Part shown: positions 34,757-46,455 of the stretch, one piece after another
How the letters are laid out: each line of letters begins with the position of its first letter
Numbering within the stretch: position 1 is the first letter of the stretch
Source of the DNA: Termitomyces sp. T153
Taxonomy: Eukaryota > Basidiomycota > Agaricomycetes > Agaricales > Lyophyllaceae
Direction of reading: 5' to 3'
Length of the DNA stretch: 64,000 bases
NCBI GenBank assembly: GCA_018296165.2
Contig: JACKQL020000018.1
Coordinates: forward strand, 372,001 to 436,000
Position numbers and translations under genes: made by a program
Notes under the pieces: model-generated
The model's database searches: none
What the model saw: the letters and a program-made list of their open reading frames with translations, nothing else
What the model was told of the DNA's origin: nothing

Positions 34757-35639
34757 AGAAAGGATACGGTTACAGAACACCATGATCGTGCCTTCGCGTA
34801 AGACCAATACCGATTCGAAACCAAAGGGAGGGAACAAAATAATCGTCAGGAGGATGGGATCGTCAAACATGTGTAAAGATCGAGATGCGGGATCCGTGTG
34901 AGAGGGGCCAGTCAGGCTAGTTTGTGCATGCGGTCACGGCGCGGTGGCAAACAGAAAGTACTTTTATTTGATCCAGTAAAGGTATTAAGCTTGCCAATCG
35001 GATCTCAGTTCTCCGAAATACTTTTATAGGTAAGTACCTAGGTATCCGCGTCATACCCGCTGACCTTCTCTAATAGGTTGCTCGTAATCGAGCCGAGGAT
35101 AGTCGTAGCCATGTTCAATTGCCAAGAAGTTTCGAATCATGAGTCAAAGTTAAATAACATTACCAAATAACATTACCGTTAGAGTCGACAGAGGCCGTCG
35201 GTTTGTAATGACGAGCGATTCAGATTCGGTCGTCATGGGTGTCAATTATCAAGAAATAGAGCACGAAGAGCGCTCTCCCATTTCTCTGATTGATTGCACT
35301 TCACGGGCTCAAGGAGAAAGACCAAAACAAATTAACAGCAATGCAGTAAGGTGTCTAGGATACACACTGGTCACTGGTATGGGCAAACACCGTTCAAAGG
35401 AATTGAGTCTCTGGAATATCTGAATGTTGTGGTACTTGCCGCAAGAACCACATTGATTTGACTTTGACTTTTGACTTGGAGATTAAGTGATTAAGGGGAA
35501 TGTATGTGGACATCCCAGCCAGACCTAGGCAACACCGATATACACTGGAGCTTCACCAGTCGCAACATGTCTGATTGAACTAATGCATTGATAACTCCAG
35601 ACCGCGATGAAGGTCCAAACTATTTCTCTTACATGGTAA
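34757..35639. other. CpG-rich unique region, no confident gene
   Basis: CpG-containing, mixed composition, no element ends found. A 71-codon open frame at 35208-35423 (MTSDSDSVVMGVNYQE...) has no recognised features and is probably chance. Before the LINE inserted, this sequence was contiguous with 28442. Confidence 0.5.
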
Positions 35640-36182
35640 TCAAGGGAACTTAGCTACCAAAACGGCTCCGTCGTAGTAATCGGCTTCTGCGGCCTCCAGG
35701 AGCCGGCGCGCCTCTTCTTGTTGAACACGAATGGCGGCTTCTGCTTGCCTTGAAAGGAATAACCTAACTTTGGCATCATAGAGCTGGTATAAAATAAATC
35801 AACTCGTGCATATGACCCCAAGTACCAACACTACCTGCGAAGACTTGTTGCGGATTCCATTATGCGCCCTTACTGAATAGTCGTGTTTATACACATGAAC
35901 AGTTCCCAAAGGTTGCTCGAGGCGTCTGGCGTCCAACTGGAAAGCATCGACAGCCCAATGATCTACAGGATCATTTGGTGATGCGCCGATACTAAGAAAG
36001 AGATCAGGTCTATAGTTGAGGAAATGAAAGGCTTGGAATACGGACGTGACTTTAAAGCTATAGGGTTGCGTTCTTAGACTAGCCGATATGGCTTGTTCAT
36101 TCTTCGTGAGCGCTTGACGAATAGCGCTTGCAATCTGCGTAGGCATTTGCGAGCTGGCTTGTCTGCTGAAGTGTATGAGCAT
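35640..36182 (-). CDS. Spliced gene of unknown function (two exons visible), possibly cut by an LTR
   Basis: Exon 1 is 36182-35835 (116 codons from ATG) and exon 2 is 35783-35640 (47 codons and TGA). They are joined across a 51-nt intron 35834-35784 with GTAGTG at its 5' end and ATACCAG at its 3' end. Splicing keeps phase: NKSSQ joins LYDAKVRLFLSRQAEAA. Exon 2 ends in an amphipathic, Ala/Glu/Arg-rich helix-like segment (AIRVQQEEARRLLEAAEADYY) and stops at KFP. Exon 1 has QMPTQIASAIRQALTKNEQ and RPDLFLSIGASPNDPVDHW. I do not recognise the family. CpG-rich exon 2 and a clean intron point to a real host gene. The family-K LTR starts 100 bp upstream (36282), so the true 5' end may have been displaced or replaced. 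Confidence 0.6.
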
Positions 36183-36281
36183 GTCTAACTTATGTGGGGG
36201 TGGAGAGACGATGAGGTGAGGAGAATTTCGTATAATTAATGACACGCCCACAAAACAAAATATCAATGTATACATACACAA

Positions 36282-36641
36282 TGTGACGCAAGCGTAGACA
36301 ACGGTTAAGTCACACGAAAAAGATAAGAGAGAGTTCACTCGAGAGACTGTGATAAGTGCTCGAATCTCCCTAAATAGCTAGGGTGTACAAAGAACTCTTT
36401 ATATACCTAGCTACGGGTGAAAGTAAATTAGAAAATAAGTCGATCGTTATAAGAATAGACTGAAGATTGTAAGTAGAGTAATGAGATAGGAGTAATGTAA
36501 ACTACTTTTAATACATTATACTGGTCGAGTCGGGGTCATTGTCAGTAGAATGGTAGATTAGGAGAGTTGGGATTAGTCGTGACGAAGAGTAGATCTGTCA
36601 CGAGTCAGTGGAGGTGAGAGGCGGGTCACGACTCCATCACA
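36282..36641 (-). repeat. 3' LTR of element K (360 bp, CpG-retaining copy)
   Basis: Plus-strand TGTGACGCAAGCG...ACTCCATCACA; in its own orientation TGTGATGGAGTCGTGACC...GCTTGCGTCACA. It is preceded (minus strand) by the purine-rich CCGGAGGGCGTA. Contains a TATATAAAG-type box (~36400-36408 complement). A second copy of identical length lies at 61399-61758. The flanks CACAA and TACGC do not match, as expected for one LTR of an element. Confidence 0.85.
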
Positions 36642-36661
36642 TACGCCCTCCGGGCCGTCAG

Positions 36662-37550
36662 TTAGCCCTTCTTTCTGCCATGTCCTCGTCGCACTTGCTG
36701 GACCTCCTCAGATTTGCTCAGGGCCACTGTGTCGTCCTCAAGTTCTCCAGGTGCATCTAAATCAGTGTCCAAGAATTCCTCCAATTTCATTGATAGCCGA
36801 ACTCGCAGCACCAGAGACAGGTGGGTTAGGAGTCAAAGCAACAGGAGTCAATGGGGTGGTTGGGGCAAGGGTCAGGCTCAGATCGACAACTTGTGCAGTG
36901 GGAGCTGGTGTCATTACTGCTGGGGTATACTGAGCTGGGGGAACGTAGTCTTTGACAGCTGTCAATACGTCCTCAATGACTTGTTGGGCCTGCTGGGGGA
37001 TCTGGGCATAAGGATTAGGTGTTCTGTCATAGCTGACGTGATGTCCGCCACAATTCCTGTTGCAGCCACAATGACCACGCGCCACATGCCTCGCAAACAC
37101 ATTGTCCACCACTGAGCAATTGAGCTTCATGCACTCCCAATGTTCCTCAGCCTCCCTTGAGTTCCACAGCTGGATTGCGACCTAGCGACACATCAAACCT
37201 GTGAAGAGACATTCGTCCTCGCAATTTTGGACAGTCAACTCGTTGCGCTGCACCATTTTGATGGCCGTGCTGAGGTTGGAGAGTGCTGAGTCCCCTACAT
37301 CAAATGCCGCTTCATTAATGTCTGTCCCCTTTGCAATTTGTCCATCTTCCCCTTTCCTAGCAGATTTGAACAGGAAGGTGTTGGTGGAGTTGAATGCCTG
37401 CACAAAGGTGTCATAAGCAAAAGGGGTATCCACACCATTGTTGTTTGGAGCTTGTAAGTTCTTGTGGTGAGCCAGGAATCCATGGACCTGTCCTGCATGC
37501 AATGACTGACTGCCACCTACTCCATTTATAGTTGTCTTGGGTGGAACCAT
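36662..37550 (-). pseudogene. Element K gag-like protein (Cys/His cluster, acidic C-terminus)
   Basis: Starts MVPPKTTINGVGGSQ at 37550. It continues FAYDTFVQAFNSTNTFLFKS and KGTDINEAAFDVGDSALSNL to a TAG at 37182-37184, then in the same frame KLNCSVVDNVFARHVARGHC with a CGCNRNCGGHH cluster and a Pro/Thr-rich part. A 1-nt frameshift near 36775 shifts to DLDAPGELEDDTVALSKSEE and the basic end RRGHGRKKG, stopping at 36662-36664. About 296 codons in all. It lies directly upstream of a polypurine tract and LTR. No protease, RT or integrase accompanies it, so K may be a non-autonomous, one-protein LTR element or the remnant of a larger one. Its 5' end meets element C at ~37560. CpG retention ends inside this gene, near 37300. 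Confidence 0.65.
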
Positions 37551-37581
37551 GCACAGTTAACATGCTCAAGAAGAGGGTGAT

Positions 37582-38305
37582 TCATGGAGTAAACCATGGT
37601 GAGTGGATGAGGATACAAGTTGTTATGCTTACTGAGGGTGGTTGTGTGACCAGCAGGGCAAGGACTGGTTTGGGCTGATGTGCAAGTGTGTCTTGTGAGG
37701 GTGGGGTTGGGACAAGGATGAAAGGAACAGGAGTCAGTGCACTGATATCATTGGGGCCGAGGAGTGTGTGAGCAAGGCTGCTTGGGGCCCTCTTGTTGGC
37801 TTTTCCCTTCTTTTTGTATCTAGGACATTGGCAAATTTTCATATACCCCACCAGCAAATTTGCTTGCTTCTGATCAGCCTCTGGAATTTTTTCCATGCCA
37901 ATTGGTAAATCCCCAATTTTCAAGACACCCTGAAAATCAAGATAAGCTGTCATTGCATTCAAATGTTTGGCTTGATCATATGGCAGCCAGGTGATGTCAC
38001 CTGGCTTCCACTGCAACTGGAACACTGAGTCTGTCCCTCACCCAACATGTGAAATAATTTTATCAACTGCCCATTCTGGCTCAACATCCTCAGGACAGCC
38101 TACTTGTTCATCCAGATGCCCAGGGAACAGATGGTCATCATTTGGTATATGGACCCTTAATAGTGTTGTATGTACTACATGATGGACCCCATGGTTGATC
38201 ATTGTTGCAGGTAGCACTAAGTGGAATGACTGATTCACAAAGTCTTTGGTAATTTTGTATGGCCCAACAAACTTTGGAATCAATTTTTGGGCCAGGCCCT
38301 TTGCA
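37582..38305 (-). pseudogene. Element C integrase C-terminal part and tail
   Basis: Continues the integrase after the Copia insertion: FVGPYKITKDFVNQSFHLVL (the GPF/Y-like module), GVHHVVHTTLLRVHIPNDD and EPEWAVDKIISHVG. A chromodomain-like LQWKPGDITWLPYDQ follows, then a Pro/Ser-rich tail. It has a stop after HVG and changes such as HVVHTTLL where family members have HPVFHASLLR. Non-functional. Confidence 0.82.
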
Positions 38306-38310
38306 AAGGT

Positions 38311-38643
38311 TGTTAGATGCTGATGATGTGGGATCACCGTAAGTGCCACAAGTCCGAGACCGAGAGGGTCAATAGATTATATTTTCATTCTTGACATTAA
38401 TTACCTTCACCCCTAGACTCGAATATATATATATATAATATATCTACAGTGCATACACCCCCAGTCAAATATACAATGACTGAGGGTGAGTAACCATACC
38501 TATCTCACTATACCAAATTACCATACTTACAACCTACCTTAGTGCACATACTTACTTGTGTATTATAGGTAGGATCCCCAGTCAAATATATGATGACTGA
38601 GGTGCATGTACTTACTCATGTATTATAGGTCCTAAGTTTAACA
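38311..38643 (+). repeat. 5' LTR of Copia J
   Basis: Contains an AT dinucleotide tract (~38426-38444) and two copies each of CAGTCAAATATA.. ATGACTGAG (a CAGTCA/TGACTG inverted pair) and CATACTTACT.GTGTATTATAGGT, about 110 bp apart. These are internal tandem modules, perhaps regulatory. Confidence 0.9.
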
Positions 38644-38855
38644 GGTTATGGCAGAGTGCTGCTCCATACACTGAAGTACGACCTATAGGACCTGTGTTTT
38701 TTTGGACCACATGTCCGATAATTGGTGGGCTACTGCCCTGACTTTGTTTTTCTGATTACTGAGCACAGTGCATCATGTATTGCCATATCATGGACCTGAG
38801 GACACACACTGTCCCAGACTACACTTGCCCCATCCCCCCCCTCTTGATCTTCACT

Positions 38856-41800
38856 ATGGATCTGACTCTTGATGTTACTGAGAGCCCTGGAAAACCTACT
38901 CTCAACATTTCAGATGATGTCACAAAGGAAATGTGATGGGTTGACAGTGTTACACCCACAATCCCACAGATCAAGGTCTTGCTCCATTACTCTAGAGAGT
39001 TGTTAGCAAAAAATGATGGTAAATGGATGCCCTGGTTGAAGTTCATGAAGCTTGAACTTACTATGTCTGGCTTGTATGAATATGTTTTTGATCCTCCTGA
39101 TATTCCTCACAAATTATTTGAGCCACGGGCATATTGTAACTGGCATTTGAATAACTGTCTTGCCCTCTCCTTTTTGATGCTGGGACTGTCAGAATCAGAA
39201 CACAACTTGGCTGATGATTCCATTGATGCAAAGGCACTGTGGGAGTACCTACAGGTGTGATATGGTGGAGCAGGACTGGTCCAGCAGGTTTGCCTTCTGC
39301 AGGAAGCACTAACTACAAAGTGTTCCCCTGCTGAACCTATCATAAAGACAACTGACCACATCTATAAGAAGATCAACCATGCTTTTGATGTTGGAGAAGT
39401 GACCAAAGACCTCCTACAGTCCATTGCCACACTATCCTCCCTATCTGACAACACACTGTATGCAAACGCATGATCAATCATCTCATGAGATCTTGCAGCA
39501 GCGATGGCAGCAATACTCTATGGCCCTGATGATATTCATCATTTCCTGGAAAATGAACAAATGCTATATGATGCCAACAAGAACATTCAGGACATGCACC
39601 ACACTGTACTGGCGGCCCGATCAACAACTCAGGGCAGTGACCTAGTCTGTGATGTGTGTAGGGCAAAGGGACAGACAAATTACATAGGACATACCAAACC
39701 ATGGTGCATCCTAGAGGGTGGTGGTATGGCAGGGAAGACACTAGATGAAGCAAGGGCTGCTCAGGTGGCATACTATAAGGCTAAGAAGGACAACTGTGAC
39801 AAGAAAAAAGGCATAACAAAACTCACCTTTACTCTGGCTGGAGGCTCAGCATTTACAGTAGAAGGCAATGCAAGTACACTTGCTGCCTACCTTGCCAGCC
39901 AGATGAGCAGGGCACCAGATATGGCACCTAAAGCCTTGTTTGCAGGCCTGGCATCAGATGCCATTCCCAGTGAACTCATGGATGCTGAGAGTCTTGAGAT
40001 TGATGCATGGATTGTGCTGGAGGAGGAGTCAATGGTAAGCATTGACTGGAAAGGCTATACATTACAAGCTACAACTAAAATCCCACAACCCAGTGCCACC
40101 ATAACACTTCACACATGCCCCTTCTATCTAGACTCAGGTGCAACTGTACATATCTCCCCAGATGCCACCTATTTCATATTCCTCACACTCATACCAGATA
40201 AACCAATTTGAGGTATAGGCGGATCTGCAATATCTGCCACTGCTATTGGAAAAATGAACCTACAACTTGCTGATGGCTCCCATCTGATACTCAACAATGC
40301 TCTCTTTGTGCCCAAAGCCACTGTTAAACTTCTTTCAGTTAGCTCTCTGGTAAAGAAGAATGGGATATTTACCACGTTCAGTGATGCAAGTGCAACATTA
40401 TTCAAAGGTTCAACAAACAGATTAGTGGCAAATGGAACTCTGATTCCCATGAAGAACTTGTACACACTTAATCTGTACACTGAATATGCACTTAGTGTTC
40501 ACATGTCACCCAATATTGTTATGTGGCACTGCTGTCTGGGTCATGCTAACTACCAAACCATCATGGAAATGGCAAAAAGGGGCATAATTGAAGGTATGCC
40601 ATGCATCTTCACTACAAAGCCACTAAGGTGTAACAAATGCATCCTTGGCAAACAGACCAGAACACCTGTCCCAAAAATTAGAGAAGAAGGAGTTGGACAC
40701 AGAGCAACATGCAAGCTAGGGATAGTGTGGGTGGATCTAACAGGGAAGCAAGATGTGACATCAAGAACTGGAAATAATTATGTCATGAATATTGTCAATG
40801 ACTATACAAATAAACCATAGTCCATACCCCTGAAACTGAAGAGCAATGCATTCAGAGAGCTTCAAGCATGGATTCTTGCCAGACAGGTTGAAACAGGCCT
40901 GAAAGTGGGCATACTTTGATCTGGAAATGATTCAGAAATCATAGCTCGAGAGAATGAGGAATGGTACAAGTCTCAAGGAATAACAACACAATGTGGAGCT
41001 GTTTACACATCAGCACATTTAGGGCAGGTAGAATGCATGCACAGGACGCTCATGGGAAAAAGTATAGCCATGAGACTATATGTGAAGTACCCTCCATTCC
41101 TCTGGGATGAATTCTATTTAACAGCAGCTCATCTGCATGGGAAAACAAGGACATCAGCAGTAAATGATGTCACACCAGATGAGCTATAGTATGGCAAGAA
41201 GCTGAGTTACTCTTACATCTGTGAGATAGGCTGCTGGGTTTTTGTCCTCATACTAGGCAAACATAACTCTAAAACCTATGAAAGGGCAATTGAATGTACA
41301 TTGATAGGTTATGACCTGAAAGCCAAGGCTTATAGATGCTATGATAAAGTGACAAAACAGGTATACAGCACATACCATGTCAAGTTTATCAAACATCAAG
41401 ACAATTCTAACACAGCAAGCCTGACAATACCCTCTTCAGCTCCAGAACACACCACACCTGATTCATCCACAGCCACAATGGCTCCAGACCATGCAGAGAT
41501 CCCAACTATTGATGCCATCACAAAAGGGGTGCAAGACCAACCATATATAGTTCCAGATGATGACAAAGAAACCACACCTCCACTGGGCATGCCTGTGGAC
41601 CTGATTCCTCAAGATAATCCTGAGGGTCAAGACCAACTAGCTGAGCATATCCAAGACCCACCCCAATTCTCAACATGAATCCCAATACCAACAGCTCAAA
41701 GTAGACTAAACAATGCACCAGAAACACCAGTGGAGCATGGTATATGGGAATCAAGAGAATCAGCAGACTGAATTTGTGAAGCTAAAGCTGACCATCGGCA

Positions 41801-43507
41801 TGCAATCAAGGAACTATATTGCAATGACAATCAAAATCATCAAATTCCACAAGCAGCTGGAGATGAAAATGTGGACCTGGATTGTGCATTAGCAACAATT
41901 AATGAGACAGAGGAAAATCTAAGCATAAATGCAGAGGATGTCAACCCAGAGGTGCCAAAGACATGGAAACAGGCACAAGATTCCCCCGATGCTGAAAGAT
42001 GGAGATCAGCCTATGAAGATGAACTCAAGTCCTTGAAGGATATGGGAGTATACCAACTAATCCCTAGACATGAGGTACCGTCAGGTCATTGAATACATCG
42101 AGGCTGACCAGTATTTGCACTCAAGCATGACAAAAAAGGCAATGTCATACAATTTAAGGTTTGACACATATTGCAGGGATTCAATCAGATATATGAACAA
42201 GAATACACAAAAACTACCTCACTGACAGCGTGTGCAGAATTGTGGCAGATCTTACTTCATCTGGTGGCAATGCAAGGCTGGGATGCCATGCAGATTGATG
42301 TAAAAACTGCATTTTTATATGGTGTTCTACCAGAGGAGGAGACTACTTACATGGAGCAACCACAGGGCTTTGAGGAACCAGGCAAAGAAGACCATGTCTG
42401 TAAGTTAGAAAGGGGACTTTATGGGATGAAGCAGGCAGGGTGAATTTGGAACTGTATCTTGAATAAAAACATGGTAGGAAGGTAGAGGTTCACAAGGCTA
42501 GCCTGCAAATCCTGTGTCTATTACAGGAAGTCCAATCATGGAATAGTCATTGCTGCTGTTCATGTGGATGACTTCTTGTCAGTTGTGAGCTCCAAACATG
42601 CAAACAAACACTTTAAATCCCAACTAAGAGATGTCTGGACTATCTCAGATCTGGGCACACCATGACAAATTGTGGGGATTGCAGTTGAATGGGATAGAGA
42701 GAATAGGGCAGTGTACCTGTCACAAGGACCCATTATTGACAAGTTAATCTCGCAGTATGGCCAGAAGGAGGCCAACCCACTCTTGCTGCCAATGGAGCCA
42801 GGTTTGAAGTTATGGAGAACTGATTATTCCAAGTTGACACAAAAGGAATGGGATGATATTGCCAGGATACCTTACCGATGATTGGTGGGGGGCTTGATCT
42901 GGCTTGCTATATCCTCTTGGCCCAACATACAATATGCTGTCAAGCAACTCAGTCAGTATTTCAATTCTTATTCAGTCATACACTGGAACGCGGCCATACA
43001 TGTGGTTCAATACTTGAAAGGTACAAGAGATATCAGACTGTGCCTGGGAGGTACATCTCCAATCTCTCTTGTGGGGTTCACGGATTCAGATTGGGCTAAT
43101 TGCCTAGACACACAACATAGTGTTGGTGGGTATGCATGGTCTCTAGGATTGGGTGTCATATTGTGGGCTTTGCAAAAACAAAAAACAGTAGCAGCTTCAT
43201 CATGCAAGGCTGAGTACATGGCAGCCTTCAAGGCTGCACAAGAGTGTGTGTGGCTGTGAACTCTCCTCCAGGCAATTGGCCACCCTACTGATAACACAAC
43301 TACTCTCATGTGTAACAACAATGCAGCCATAAACTTATCTGAAGACCCAATGTTGCACTCTTGGGTGAAACATGTCAACATCAAGTACCACTTCTTATGA
43401 GAGCATGTAGCCTCAAAGGAGCTCACTGTCTGTTATATTAATATGAGGGACAACATTGCGGACATATTTATGAAACCCCTTCCCCTACCACATTTTTCTC
43501 GACTTTG
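38856..43507 (+). pseudogene. Copia J gag-pol polyprotein with many nonsense codons, no frameshift
   Basis: A single frame runs from ATG 38856 to ~43507, interrupted only by stop codons. Gag: LKFMKLELTMSGLYEYVFDP and a zinc knuckle CDVCRAKGQTNYIGHTKPWC (~39648-39707). Protease LDSGATVHISPDA (~40131-40168). Gag-pre-integrase MWHCCLGHANY (~40521) with CNKCILGKQTRTP. Integrase VWVDLTGKQDV (~40728). RT: IDVKTAFLYGVLPEEE (~42295), HVDDFLSVV with the catalytic DD kept (~42560-42590). RNase H: VGFTDSDWANC (~43071) and ASSCKAEYMA (~43195), ending ADIFMKPLP. All catalytic motifs are recognisable. Substitutions alone have inactivated it. Confidence 0.93.
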
Positions 43508-43579
43508 AAAGATCCTAGGACTATCATGAACAACGTTTCACATGAGGAGGAGCCTTATAGCACTTTTGGTGAGGAGGAG

Positions 43580-43907
43580 TGTTAGATGCCAATGACGTGG
43601 GATCACTGTAAGTGCCACACATCTGAGACCAAGAGGGTCAATAGATTTCATTCTTGACATTAATTACCTTCACCCCTAGACTCAAATATATATATATATT
43701 ATATATCTACAGTGCATACACCCCCAGTCAAATATACAATGACTGAGGGTGAGTAACCATACCTATCTCACTATACCAAATTACCATACTTACAACCTAC
43801 CTTAGTGCACATACTTACTGGTGTATTATAGGTAGGATCCTCAGTCAAATATACAATGACTGAGGTGCACATACTTACTCGTGTATTATAGGTCCTAAGT
43901 TTTAACA
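43580..43907 (+). repeat. 3' LTR of Copia J
   Basis: TGTTAGATGCCAATGACG...TTTTAACA, preceded by the purine-rich GAGGAGGAG (43571-43579). Right flank AAGGT. Confidence 0.9.
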
Positions 43908-43912
43908 AAGGT

Positions 43913-46455
43913 GATGTTTTTTGTTGATAAGTACACTAAATCACTCTTACTGAATGGAACTTCCCTCCTCTTCCTGTTAGCATCCCTCACTTGTTTGGTA
44001 TATGCTGCCAAAATGCTATCATGTGCAGCTATCAAGGCCAATTCCCTGTTCAAGGCAAAGTTGCAAATCCCAGGAAACTCTGAGCTTGGTGCCAATGTCC
44101 AGATCATCAATTGAGGCATCCTTTCTGTGTTCAGAAAAAATGGTGTGTATTCTGTGCTCTCATTTTGTGCATTGTTGATTGCAAACTCAATTGCTGGTAA
44201 TTTTCAACCCAGTCTTTCTGCTTCTCATCAACACATTGAGGAAGCATCTGAGTTACCATCTGATTGGTATGCTTTGCGGTACCATCTGTTTCAGGGTGGT
44301 ATGCACTTGACATTTTGAGTTCAGTTCCTACTAACCTGTGTAATTTCCACCAAAATCCACTGGTGAGCAATAAATAGACTTTGGAATCCCATGTAACTTA
44401 ACTTATACACATGCTCAAACACTAATTCCACAGTGTTGGTTGCCTTGTAGCTCACCCTGCTGGGTACAAGGTGTACCATACCTGTTAATAGGCATATAAC
44501 CACTGTGATGGAGTCAAATGTTCCATCCTGATTTCTAGACTCATGTAAGGGCCCTACAAAATTGATGCCTATTGATTCCCAAGCTTGACCTGGCACAGCC
44601 AGTGGATTCAGCAGGCCAAAAAGTTTTTGATTGCTTGGTTTGCTCCTCCTGCAAGTCATATATGTCTCATAGAAGGCTGTAGTGTCACAAACTATCTCCT
44701 GCCACCAAACATGATCCTTAAGATATGTGAGTGTTTTGACAGCTCCTAAGTGGGCCAACAAGGAGTTTACTTCTGATATAACAACCTCTTGAAGGTTATG
44801 CCCCTTGATATAGGCTCAAGGAATGCACAAATCTTTTTGATCTCCCTGGTTTAAGTATACCCAATCATCCTCAACTACAAAGTTTCAGTATTACTTGGGC
44901 TTCTGCAAGATGGATTTAAGAAAACCATCATACATATACCTTCCATGTATGGCTGCTGGTAAGTCAATCCCATCCTCAAACATCATACCAATTAATGATG
45001 TGTTGCTCTGGACAATAGAATTAGCTGCCTTGCCCTCTAATGAGTCCTCTGTCTTCAATGTTGACAGTGGTAAGCCTTCCTCAGTGCTCTTCTTTGAAAC
45101 CAGCTGTTGTGGTCCATGTATCCATATCCTTTGTTTCATTCAGCTTGTGAACTCTTTTGATGTTTCAGAGCACCCCAATTCTGCTGCAGACAAAGGTTTC
45201 TGCCCCCTACAAGGTTTTGTTGTCTGCATAGTATCCACTGCACTTGCCTCTAGTCCTGCTAGCAATGGCACCATGATATAATTGTTGATATGTGGGTCCT
45301 CTTTCACCACATTGTGATATGTGTATTCTGATCTAGCTCTTTCTATGCCAGGTGCATCATCTGAGTAAATCTGTGATAGTGCATCTGCAAGTAACATTAT
45401 CAACACCTATGACATAAACCACTGCAAAGTCAAATTCACCAATCTTTCCAACCCACTGTGCCTGTCTCCCTGACAGGTTCCTTTGTTTGAGTAAGTGTAC
45501 TGAACCCTTGTGATCTGTCAGCCATTGAAATGTGTGCCCTGCAGTATATCACAATGGTGCATCATAGACTCAACCCCTGCCAACATCTTGATCTTGTGTA
45601 CTGGGTAGTTTTGTTGAGCACTACTCAGTTTTTCCAAGAAGAATGCTGCTATTTTTGCCTCATTCCATGTTGGCCCTTGGCAAACAACACCTGCAATGCC
45701 AGTTGCACATCCATCTGTAATTGAGAATACTGATGGAGCATTATATTTAATTGGCACCCTATAGTGAGTGTGTCCCTGACATACAATGTGTTTAACATCC
45801 TCAAACACTTGCTGATGTGTGTAACTCCAGCAGAATGGAATCTTACCACCTGTCAGCCCATGTAGCACTGCCATTGGTACACAGACTGAGGCTGGGTCAT
45901 TTGCAAGGTATCCTACTGAAACAACAAAACCTCTTAGCAACTCTTTATTTGTCAGGACTCTCCATGCAAGTACTGAGTCAACTTTTTTGGGATCCATCTT
46001 GATGCCCTTGTCATTAATTATCTGGCCCAGCAGATTGAGTTCTGGCTGTATAATGAAGAGTTTGTCCCAGCCTAAGTAAAGCTTGTCCTTGCTCAGTATG
46101 TCAATTACTAACTTTACATGCTGAACATGGTCCTCCAACATATCAGAATAAATTACAATATTGTCAAGGTACACATCCATGAACCTGCCTATATATGGCA
46201 AAAATATATAATTCATCAGGGACTGAAATGTTGCTGGTGCATTGCAGTGCCCCTGCTGTAGGACATTGCTTAGCATGTTCCCATCAGGTGTTGTTACTGC
46301 TGTCCAATGGGCATGCTCTGAGACCACACAAATTTGTTTGTCAGCATTCTTTTGATCCAACAATGACCTGTACTTTGCTGATGCCACTCTCTAGAAGATA
46401 CTCTGAATGTCTGGGAATGGTGATGACATTTTTATTATATTGGCATTTCTTGCCA
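43913..46455 (-). pseudogene. Element C RT, RNase H and integrase
   Basis: RT contains KMSSPFPDIQ, CNAPATFQSLMNYIF and a catalytic box DVYLDNIVIYS (~46145-46180), the second Asp being Asn. RNase H holds SITDGCATGIAGVV and YPVHKIKMLAGVES, where family members have HEIEMLAG, so the Glu is Lys. Integrase has a zinc-binding ...YMTCRRSK, ESIGINFVGPL and SSAYHPETDGTAKHTNQMV, then stops at the J insertion. Multiple stops (e.g. near 45406, 44761). This and 37582-38305 were one ORF. Confidence 0.9.

Larger units (their letters stand above)
38311..43907 (+). mobile_element. Complete Ty1/Copia element J, TSD AAGGT, nested in element C
   Basis: LTRs at 38311-38643 (333 bp) and 43580-43907 (328 bp), both TGTTAGATGC...CCTAAGTTT(T)AACA. 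AAGGT flanks both (38306-38310 and 43908-43912). The internal frame encodes Gag, protease, integrase, RT and RNase H in Copia order. The sequence just inside the 5' LTR, GGTTATGGCAGAG, is a possible tRNA primer site. The LTRs differ at roughly 5% of sites, mostly transitions. Oriented opposite to its host element C. Confidence 0.95.

Noticed and set aside
35208..35423. 71-codon open frame MTSDSDSVVMGVNYQE as a gene
   Set aside because: Short, no recognisable domain, no intron signals or homology I can name; kept only as part of the intergenic note.
35799..36338. Unspliced 179-aa protein starting at 36338
   Set aside because: That start lies inside the K LTR. The in-phase 51-nt intron and CpG-rich second exon support the spliced model from 36182 instead.
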